Positions 1-6,056 of a stretch of 7,621 nucleotides of DNA are shown here, piece after piece (position 1 is the stretch's first letter; the number at the start of each line of letters is the position of its first letter). The notes beneath the pieces are model-generated. The model made no database searches. It saw only the letters and a program-made list of their open reading frames with translations, and had not been told where the DNA came from. A program made the position numbers and the translations under genes. This stretch comes from a bacterium (lineage in GTDB: Bacteria; Latescibacterota; UBA2968; UBA8231): positions 1 to 7,621 of the forward strand of contig JAQCJA010000206.1 in assembly GCA_027593305.1 (NCBI GenBank). The letters run 5' to 3'.

Positions 1-901
1 TGCCCTGGGGCCCGGCATTGTCCGGCATGATGCCATCGTTGCCGGCATAGCGCTCGCGCCAACCGTCCACATAGTCGAGCACCCACTGCCTGTACTTCTG
101 CTCCCCCGTGTGCAGGAAGGCATTCATCACCATCGACGTGGCCAGCATGTTGGTCACCGTGTCACAGTTGCGCAGGCGGGCGGAGTAGACCTGGCCGTAG
201 CGCTCGGCTTTCTCCGGATCCTGCAGATCCATCATGGTCACCACGCCCGGCACGTCGTAGAAGGCGAGGCCGTAGCTGTCCATCCAGGTGCCGTAGCCAT
301 GGGAGTCACCAAAGCGGCTGTAGGCTGGCCCATTCGGGCCCATGGCGAGTGTCTTGAACACTCTGTGTTCCGGATCGTAGTTGAACTCCGGAATGGTCGG
401 GTCCTCATTGGTCAGGTAGCTGGCAAAACGGAGCGAACGCTCCCGGTTCCTCTCGTTCGTCGGATTGGCCAGATTCAGGTAGTAGAAAAACATGGCCGCC
501 TCACCGGCATGCATCCAGTCGAAGTCCGGCAGGTAGTCCTGCACCAGCATCGTGTCACGCCCGGGCGGCCACTGGGAGCCACTCTTGCGGTAGCGGGAGA
601 ACTGGGCGACGAGCACCTCGTATTGCCGCTGGGCCAGGTCGAGGAAGCGATCATCGCCGCCGAGCAGATACAACAGGGGCCAGCGATGAAAGCCCTCAAA
701 GGCATTGTCCACGCCACCGTAGCCGGCGAACCCCTCGATGTCCGGCCAGAAGATCTCACCATTCGGCTGCAGGTAGTGCTCGAGGATGATGTCCTCCGAC
801 TGATTCATGAGCGCCAGCAGGCTTCTCTGCAGAACGGCCCACTCCGGCATGGTGGTTGCCGGCCTGTGCGTGGTGATCTTCGGGATCGGTGTGTCAGTCA
901 T
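1..901 (-). CDS. Putative (alpha/alpha)-toroid carbohydrate-active protein, C-terminus beyond left edge
   Basis: The frame is open from ATG at 901 (minus strand) to the window edge, giving 300 residues with no stop. The start is supported by AAAGG seven bases upstream, and the frame farther upstream is Cys-rich and unlike protein. No signal peptide or membrane segment is visible, so it is probably cytoplasmic. The protein is rich in Trp, Tyr, His and Asp. Conspicuous blocks are DNAFEGFHRWPLLYLLGG (residues 65-82), DFDWMHAGE (126-134), RFGDSHGYGTWMDSYG (196-211) and LHTGEQKY..WV.DYVDGW.ER near 263-284, followed by a Gly/Asn/Asp-rich end. This aromatic-helix repeat style is typical of six-hairpin glycosidases, unsaturated glycuronyl hydrolases and sugar 2-epimerases. 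I cannot assign a family or the catalytic residues. Conserved-looking acids D126, D128, E134, D199 and D208 are candidates. A sugar-processing role is inferred from the fold style and from the enolase and SDR genes elsewhere in the window. It is divergent to the M16 peptidase gene. Confidence 0.8.
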   Translation of the reverse strand, partial: MTDTPIPKITTHRPATTMPEWAVLQRSLLALMNQSEDIILEHYLQPNGEIFWPDIEGFAGYGGVDNAFEGFHRWPLLYLLGGDDRFLDLAQRQYEVLVAQFSRYRKSGSQWPPGRDTMLVQDYLPDFDWMHAGEAAMFFYYLNLANPTNERNRERSLRFASYLTNEDPTIPEFNYDPEHRVFKTLAMGPNGPAYSRFGDSHGYGTWMDSYGLAFYDVPGVVTMMDLQDPEKAERYGQVYSARLRNCDTVTNMLATSMVMNAFLHTGEQKYRQWVLDYVDGWRERYAGNDGIMPDNAGPQG

Positions 902-941
902 CTGCGCGCCTTTGCTCGTCCGCCAGCAACACCTCGAGCAT
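894..941 (-). CDS. Possible 15-aa leader ORF overlapping the start of the toroid gene
   Basis: The minus-strand frame MLEVLLADEQRRADD ends in a TGA that overlaps the first eight bases of the downstream gene (ATGACTGA). The overlap would allow translational coupling. The same frame reads upstream as TITRSFLNGHER until an in-frame TAG at 978-980, and beyond that as 28 open codons back to another TAG at 1065-1067. The residues look more like real protein than random translation, so this could also be the decayed end of an upstream gene. Only a poor ribosome binding site precedes the ATG. It is too short to be distinguished from chance by eye. Confidence 0.2.
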   Translation of the reverse strand: MLEVLLADEQRRADD

Positions 942-1208
942 GCGCTCGTGGCCGTTGAGGAAGGATCTGGTAATGGTCTAGTGCTCGGTATCCGTGTCGT
1001 CGACTTCGTTGATGCCGTCCGCCGTCCGTTTGGGAGATGCGTGCCTGCGCTTCAACGCGTGATGCTACAGGGACCGACGAGGGTCCGCAAGGTCACGGGA
1101 CCGGGTATTTGCGGCGGTTGCCGGGACGAACCAATGGTCGAGCTGCAGCGGGTTGCCCGTGTCCACTCGGGACCTTAATTAGTGTGCGCAATGGTGCGGT
1201 GCGTTCAC

Positions 1209-1237
1209 CTGACGGCAGTAGATCCGCCGCGTATCGT
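1209..1237 (+). promoter_or_regulatory. Candidate sigma-70-type promoter for the M16 peptidase gene
   Basis: CTGACG (1209-1214) matches four of six bases of TTGACA. TATCGT (1232-1237) matches four of six bases of TATAAT. The spacer is 17 bp. It lies 86 bases before the chosen ATG at 1324 and is the best-spaced pair I found in this intergenic region. Such matches also occur by chance. Confidence 0.3.
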
Positions 1238-1280
1238 TCTTATCAGGCTCTTCCGTAGGGGGCGGCGCCGACATTCTCCA

Positions 1281-1306
1281 TCCATGAGGCCAATCCATGA
1301 GGCCAA
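1281..1306 (+). repeat. 13-bp perfect tandem repeat, two copies, beside the M16 ribosome binding site
   Basis: TCCATGAGGCCAA occurs twice back to back (1281-1293 and 1294-1306). A degenerate third start, TCCAAGAGG, follows at 1307-1315 and supplies the AGAGG ribosome binding site. Each full copy contains ATGAGG. The second copy therefore creates an in-frame ATG at 1297, which is a decoy for the true start at 1324. Confidence 0.85.
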
Positions 1307-1323
1307 TCCAAGAGGTCTTTCCC

Positions 1324-4182
1324 ATGAAGCGTCTGTTCCTGCTGCTGCTTTTTGTTTTCACGGGCTGCGCCAGCCAGCAAGCGGCGACGCCCTCCGACGC
1401 TGGATCGCAGATTGCAGCGCCCGCGCGCCAGCATCCCCTGGACCAGTCTGTCACGCAGCGCTACGTGCTGGAGAATGGGATGCGCGTGCTGCTCGTGTCG
1501 GACCCGAAGTACAACAAGTCAGCAGCGGCCATGGTCATCGAGGTCGGCTCCCTCGACAATCCGGTAGAGGACCAGGGCCTGGCCCATTTTCTGGAACACA
1601 TGTTGTTCCTGGGAACGGACAAGTATCCCGGTGTTGATGACTACGGGACCTACATGAATGACTACGGTGGCTACAACAACGCGTATACCGCCGGGGACCA
1701 TACGAACTATTTCTTCGAGATCAATCACAATGCTTTCGAAGGCGGTCTGGATCGGTTTGCCCAGTTTTTCATCGCGCCCCTGTTCACAGAAGAGTACACC
1801 GAACGCGAGTTGAATGCGGTGAACTCGGAGCACCAGAAGAATCTCGAGAACGACAGCTGGCGGATCTGGCGCACGCAGAGCCATGCCTACCGCGAAGGTC
1901 ACCCCGAGCGAATGTTCGGTACAGGCTCTCTGGAAACCCTCGGTAATGTCACGCGCCAGGATTTGCTGGCCTTCTATAACGCGCACTACAGCGCCGATCG
2001 CATGGGTCTGGTGCTGCTGAGCAACGCGCCACTGGACAGTCTGGATGTCTGGGCGCACCGGTATTTTGCGCAGATCAAAGACCGTGATATCCCGAAGCCG
2101 ACGTACCCGCCGGACTTCCTGGTCGACACAGAAACGTTCCGCCTCCTGCAGATCGAAACGATCAAGGACATTCGTACGCTGGAGATGGAGTTCGAGCTGC
2201 CCGCCTTCGCCGACGCCTACATGAGCAAGCCCGGCGACATGTTGAGCAGCCTGATCGGCCATGAAGGGGAGGGCAGTCTGCTGTCCCTGCTCAAGAACGA
2301 GAATCTGGCGACGGGGCTTAGCGCCAGCAGTTACCTGGCGACGCCTGACTATGGCGCTCTGTCGATCCGCGTGGACCTGACGCCGAACGGACTCGACGCG
2401 TACCGCCAGGTCGTCAAGCTCTGCCTGACCTATGTCGACATGCTGAAGAAGTCGGACTATCCCGCCTTCTACTTTCAGGAGCAGCGCACGATGGCCGCCC
2501 TCGATGAGATCTATGCTGACAAGGGTGAGGGCGGGGGCAGAGCCAGTGGCCTGGCGGGGCAACTGGTCAAGTATCCTCTCGAGATCGTCGACCGTGTCGA
2601 CTACCTCTACGGGGATGTCGATCCGGCGTCTTACAATCGATTGCTGTCCTATCTGCGGCGTGACAACATGCTCGTGACGATCGCTGCGCAGGGCGTGCCG
2701 ACGACGGACACCGAGCCGCACTACGGCACGAAGTACAGTTTCACCGAAGAATCCGAGTTCTACGGCGAGCTGGCGGCGTTGCCGGCGCGGCCGGAACTGC
2801 ATCTGCCCACGCCCAATCCCTTCATCCCCTCGGGGCTGGTCATTCCGGATCGGCCCGTGCACGAGGATGCTGTGCCCATCCGTATCATTGATGAACCGGG
2901 CCTCGTGCTCTACCACTCGCTCGACACCGAGTTTCTGCGGCCCAAGGTGTCCCTGCACTACAAGATCCGCTTCCCGGTGGAGCGCATGGATCTGCGCTAC
3001 AAGGTCCTGCTTGATCTGTACACGACCTGTGTCAACGAGTCCCTGAACGAACTGGCCTATCCGGCAAGACTTGCAGGATTGAGCTACAGCTTCGGCAGTG
3101 GCTACGAAGGCATGTACTTCAGCATCAACGGCTACGGTGGTTCCGCTGGAATCCTCTTCGATCACGTCCTGGATCACATGCAGAACTTCCGCATCTCCGA
3201 GGAGACCTTTGCGGCGATCAAGGATCGCGCGATCCGCGATCTGGAGAATTTCTCCAAACAGGATGCGTGGAAAATCGTGCGCGCGCGCAATTATGAGTTG
3301 ATCCAGGCCGCCAGCTATCGGGAGGAAGCACAGTTGCCGATCCTCCAGGAGTTGACGCTGACGGATGTGCGCGACTTCACGGCGACGCTCTACAACAAGG
3401 CTTTCATCGAGGCCCTCGTCCACGGCGACGTCGCGGCAGAACGGGCGGTGGCCCTGACGCGCCGGATGGCGGACACGATCGGCGCATCCCCCATCCCGGT
3501 GACGGCAACGTTCTCCCAGCGGTATCTGCAGTTACCTGAGCACGAAGAGATTCTCTATGCCGAGCAGCTCGAGGTGAACAACTCCGCGTTGCGGCGAGAT
3601 TTTCTTATTGGCGACACGACGCCGAAGAACCGGGCCATGGCGGCGCTGCTGAGCCCGTTCCTTTACCAGCCGTTTTTCACCGAAATGCGCACGAATCAGC
3701 AACTGGGTTACATCGCGGCGGCGGGAGCGGCGCCGCTGAACCCGGATCAGGCCTACCTCTACTTCATCCTCCAGTCGGCGACTCATACCGCTGATGATGT
3801 CGCCGAACGGGTCGCCGCCTTCACCGCCACACTGCCGGCGATGCTCGAGGCGGTTTCCGCAGCGGCCTTTGACGACCTGAAGGCGGCGGCCATTGAGGAA
3901 CTGAAGCAGAAGGAGAAGACCATTGCCGAGAAGGCAGCGGTCCTCAACACGCTGGCCTTCACACACCACGGTGATTTTGCGCGCAAGCAGGAGACGATCG
4001 CCGCCCTCGAGGCTCTGACGCAGCAGGAGGTGCTGGCGGCGCTGACAGCGGCCTTGGCCACCGAGACCGGTCGCTCGCGAACGGTCCTGGGTTTCGCCAA
4101 GGAGCACGAAATGAAGCCGACTCTGACGCAGGCGTCCATCACCGATGTGGATGCCTGGAAGAAGACCCGGAGCTACAGGTAA
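1324..4182 (+). CDS. M16 (insulinase/pitrilysin-like) zinc metallopeptidase, lipoprotein
   Basis: Predicted 952-residue peptidase that degrades peptides or small proteins in the envelope. The start at 1324 is chosen because AGAGG lies eight bases upstream and translation begins MKRLFLLLLFVFTGC, a lipoprotein signal with the lipid-attachment Cys at residue 15 followed by Ala, predicting outer-membrane sorting. An in-frame ATG at 1297 would bury this signal. The inverted zinc motif is HFLEH at 88-92, with catalytic Glu91. E162 and E169 in ELNAVNSEH match the IDE residues E182 and E189, with H88-to-E169 spacing of 81 as in IDE. RTNQQLGY at 789-796 matches the substrate-binding Arg/Tyr pair of the inactive C-terminal half. 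Length fits the four-domain pitrilysin/IDE architecture, so one chain forms the whole chamber. The last ~100 residues include a Lys/Glu/Ala-rich helix. Escherichia coli pitrilysin is a soluble periplasmic protein, so lipid anchoring differs. Family assignment is firm; substrate is unknown. Confidence 0.97.
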   Translation: MKRLFLLLLFVFTGCASQQAATPSDAGSQIAAPARQHPLDQSVTQRYVLENGMRVLLVSDPKYNKSAAAMVIEVGSLDNPVEDQGLAHFLEHMLFLGTDKYPGVDDYGTYMNDYGGYNNAYTAGDHTNYFFEINHNAFEGGLDRFAQFFIAPLFTEEYTERELNAVNSEHQKNLENDSWRIWRTQSHAYREGHPERMFGTGSLETLGNVTRQDLLAFYNAHYSADRMGLVLLSNAPLDSLDVWAHRYFAQIKDRDIPKPTYPPDFLVDTETFRLLQIETIKDIRTLEMEFELPAFADAYMSKPGDMLSSLIGHEGEGSLLSLLKNENLATGLSASSYLATPDYGALSIRVDLTPNGLDAYRQVVKLCLTYVDMLKKSDYPAFYFQEQRTMAALDEIYADKGEGGGRASGLAGQLVKYPLEIVDRVDYLYGDVDPASYNRLLSYLRRDNMLVTIAAQGVPTTDTEPHYGTKYSFTEESEFYGELAALPARPELHLPTPNPFIPSGLVIPDRPVHEDAVPIRIIDEPGLVLYHSLDTEFLRPKVSLHYKIRFPVERMDLRYKVLLDLYTTCVNESLNELAYPARLAGLSYSFGSGYEGMYFSINGYGGSAGILFDHVLDHMQNFRISEETFAAIKDRAIRDLENFSKQDAWKIVRARNYELIQAASYREEAQLPILQELTLTDVRDFTATLYNKAFIEALVHGDVAAERAVALTRRMADTIGASPIPVTATFSQRYLQLPEHEEILYAEQLEVNNSALRRDFLIGDTTPKNRAMAALLSPFLYQPFFTEMRTNQQLGYIAAAGAAPLNPDQAYLYFILQSATHTADDVAERVAAFTATLPAMLEAVSAAAFDDLKAAAIEELKQKEKTIAEKAAVLNTLAFTHHGDFARKQETIAALEALTQQEVLAALTAALATETGRSRTVLGFAKEHEMKPTLTQASITDVDAWKKTRSYR

Positions 4183-4200
4183 CAAGGCGGGCGGCATGCG

Positions 4201-5262
4201 TCAGCGGAGCAACTCGATGGCAGCTTCCAGCTGGCGGTCGTGCCCGGCCTGCAGGTCCGCCTCCGGCTGCTCGACGCGTATGTCAGGTGCGATGCCGAGT
4301 CCCTCCCAGGGGAGGCCGTCATAGCGCCGGATGTCGAGGTTGCCGATGTCGAACCACTTGCCACTGGGCAGACCGAAGGGAGAACTGTAGCCCCGGAAGG
4401 CCGTACTGCCCGCGGAGCCGCCGCCTGTGGTATCACCCATGGCGGTCACATGGGGCAGCTGCTTGAGCATCTCCGCGCAGAACTCGCCGGCACTGTAGGT
4501 CAGGCCGTTGATGAGGACCACCACCGGCGCGGTGTAGGGATTCAGCGTGGGCCGCGAGAGCGGCCAGTCCACCGGCATCCCGTAGAGGTACGCTGGAGGA
4601 TATGGGAGCGGCTCCGTCAGGAATCGGGAGACCACGGCGTCGACGTTCTGCGGGGTGCCGCCCCGGCGCTGGCGGATATCCAGAATGAGTCCGCGTGTAT
4701 CGTGCATCACGCCCATGACCCTGGGGAAGTCCCGGATCAGGTAGTCCTGGTGGAAATCAGCGAGCAGGGCGTAACCGATGCCACCGGGAAGGATGCCGTA
4801 TTCGACTGTGCCGGAGTCGGACAGGCGCAGGGGTGTATCAAAGTAGCGTCGCACGACGAACGGATCGTAGCGATGCTGGTCGCGACGCCGACGCGGCGGC
4901 ACCCACGGATAGATCTCGCGACCGCCGCCTGGTGCCTTGAAGAACACGTGCCCGTCCTGCAGGTGGCCGAGCAGATCGTTCAGCACGAGGTAGAATTCAT
5001 CCCCACGGGCAGCCTCCGCCCTGGGCTGGAACTCGGTATGTAGCGAATCCCAGTTCACCCCCTTGAATTCCAGGTAGGGGTAGTGCACGTCCACGGCGTG
5101 CCACACGGCCTCAAAATCATTGACGTTATCAGCGGCATCGCCAGTGGAACGGACGATGTAGGACTCGCAACACAACAGGGTCGCAACGCCCACCAGCCAC
5201 GCGGGCAGCAGCAACCGATGCTGGCCTGACGCCTGGCGGCCGCCGCGGTTCAGATTCGACAT
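4201..5262 (-). CDS. S41 family serine peptidase, tricorn-core type, PDZ-less, exported or membrane-anchored
   Basis: Predicted 353-residue peptidase. A hydrophobic stretch at residues 17-32 (LLLPAWLVGVATLLCC) follows a basic N-terminus, so it is a signal peptide or membrane anchor. The tandem Cys at 31-32 resembles a poor lipobox. Residues 48-105 (FEAVWHAVDVHYPYL to LLGHLQDGHVFF) match the small helical domain before S41 peptidase cores, and H105 in LQDGH matches the catalytic His of tricorn-type enzymes. The core follows: GIGYALLADF (162-171), LILDIRQRRGG (192-202) and NGLTYSAGEF with probable nucleophile S257, then GDTTGGGSAG (276-285) and WEGLGIAPDI, with E320 as candidate third residue. 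No PDZ domain is visible. It resembles the S41B His-Ser-Glu arrangement more than the Ser-Lys CtpA type. The ATG at 5262 has only a weak AGG, but it overlaps the end of the preceding barrel frame by 13 bases, suggesting coupled translation. The stop lies 18 bp from the convergent M16 gene. Confidence 0.9.
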   Translation of the reverse strand: MSNLNRGGRQASGQHRLLLPAWLVGVATLLCCESYIVRSTGDAADNVNDFEAVWHAVDVHYPYLEFKGVNWDSLHTEFQPRAEAARGDEFYLVLNDLLGHLQDGHVFFKAPGGGREIYPWVPPRRRRDQHRYDPFVVRRYFDTPLRLSDSGTVEYGILPGGIGYALLADFHQDYLIRDFPRVMGVMHDTRGLILDIRQRRGGTPQNVDAVVSRFLTEPLPYPPAYLYGMPVDWPLSRPTLNPYTAPVVVLINGLTYSAGEFCAEMLKQLPHVTAMGDTTGGGSAGSTAFRGYSSPFGLPSGKWFDIGNLDIRRYDGLPWEGLGIAPDIRVEQPEADLQAGHDRQLEAAIELLR

Positions 5263-6030
5263 GCGAGCCTGATGACGAGGCTGCTGCTGGCGGCCAGCAG
5301 CGGCTGCCAGGCACTGATCCGGGTGAAGCGGAACAGACAGGTCACGCCCATCGTCAGTCGGCCCGGGAGATCATAGAGCAGCCCAGTTGCGAGCGACGAG
5401 TTGGCGCCGGACCACGGCGTCAGCAGTCTGGCGGGAGATGCGTCGTCGATCTCATCGTCGACGGCACGGATGCCCAGAGACAGCAGCGTGCTGCGCAGCG
5501 AGCCGTGGCAGGGCCAGGCGCGCCGTCAAGGGCATGAGCGCCTCCGCCTGAGCGCTCAAAGACGTCAACAGGCAGACCGATTCCGCGAAACCCAGGGCGT
5601 CCACGGCGATGTGCTGCTGATTCAGATAGAAATCAAGCTCCGTGCGTGGCCCCACCAGCAACTGGACGTTGTGGCCCAGGAACCGGCGCGGGCGCAGGGG
5701 ATAGAGGAACACCTGTCCCAGATTGAATCGGGTGACGTCGGTGTTGACGTTGTCGCTGCGGATCCGGTCCGACTGCTGCAACTCGAGGCTGGCGCCGTAG
5801 ATGTAGCGCGAATGGTCTGCTGCCCAGGCAAGCATGATGTACGGGAGGGTTCCGGCGTAACGACGGGTGGAGATGTTTTCGTCCCGCAGCCCCAGACGAC
5901 CCGCGCCATAGGCCATGGAGATACCCGCGGGATACACGGCAGGGGGCGCCGAAGTCTCGCCGGCCAGTCCGGCAGCGGGCACACCGATGCTGCAGAGCAG
6001 CAGGACCGCACGAAGTGATCTGACCGCCAT
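5250..6030 (-). pseudogene. Small secreted outer-membrane beta-barrel-like protein, apparently frameshifted
   Basis: ATG at 6030 is preceded by GGGAGG at six bases, a strong ribosome binding site. Translation starts with a signal peptide (MAVRSLRAVLLLCSIGVPAAGLAG), followed by alternating polar/hydrophobic strands such as YAGTLPYIMLAWAAD, YIYGASLELQQSD and FNLGQVFLYPL, typical of small outer-membrane barrels. This frame stops at 5452 after 192 residues, and its last ~20 residues are compositionally unlike a barrel. A different minus frame is open from 5525 to a TGA at 5250-5252 and reads plausibly as the missing end: SLRSTLLSLGIRAVDDEID, then TPWSGANSSLATGLLYDL, then a final strand SSSLVIRLACRI. 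The joined span is 781 bases, one more than 260 codons, fitting a single extra base within 5455-5525. It could be a true mutation, a sequence error or programmed frameshifting. Function is unknown; I do not recognise a named family. The enolase gene lies 26 bp upstream. Confidence 0.65.
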
Positions 6031-6056
6031 GCCACGCCTCCCGACTGCAAGTCATT

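Larger units (their letters stand above)
902..1323. other. Divergent intergenic region
   Basis: This stretch of about 420 bp separates the leftward toroid gene from the rightward M16 peptidase gene, so it should carry promoters for both. I see no convincing long gene in it. It contains the possible leader ORF or remnant on the minus strand (about 894-1064), an isolated AT-rich CTTAATTAG at 1174-1182 in otherwise GC-rich DNA, a candidate rightward promoter at 1209-1237, and a 13-bp tandem repeat at 1281-1306 next to the M16 ribosome binding site. No clear promoter for the leftward gene could be picked out. Confidence 0.6.

Noticed and set aside
110..958. 282-residue open frame on the plus strand
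   Set aside because: It is antisense to the toroid protein, which has coherent aromatic-rich motifs and a good ribosome binding site. The plus-strand translation is His/Arg/Val-rich shadow sequence.
1071..1086. GGACC/GGTCC inverted repeat as a terminator or operator
   Set aside because: The stem is only five base pairs with no T tract, and such short inverted repeats are common in GC-rich DNA.
1153..1179. TTGCCC and CTTAAT as a rightward promoter
   Set aside because: The 15-bp spacer is short and the -10 match is partial. The pair at 1209-1237 has better spacing.
1297..1323. Upstream in-frame ATG for the M16 peptidase
   Set aside because: Starting here would place MRPIQEVFP before the lipoprotein signal. 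The ATG is produced by the 13-bp tandem repeat, and the ribosome binding site is placed for the ATG at 1324.
1519..3423. 634-residue open frame on the minus strand
   Set aside because: It is antisense to the M16 peptidase gene, whose zinc motif and domain order are unmistakable. The Arg/Gln/Val-rich translation shows no domain and comes from GC-rich codon bias.
4183..4200. Bidirectional terminator between the convergent M16 and S41 genes
   Set aside because: The 18-bp gap contains no stem with a T tract on either strand.
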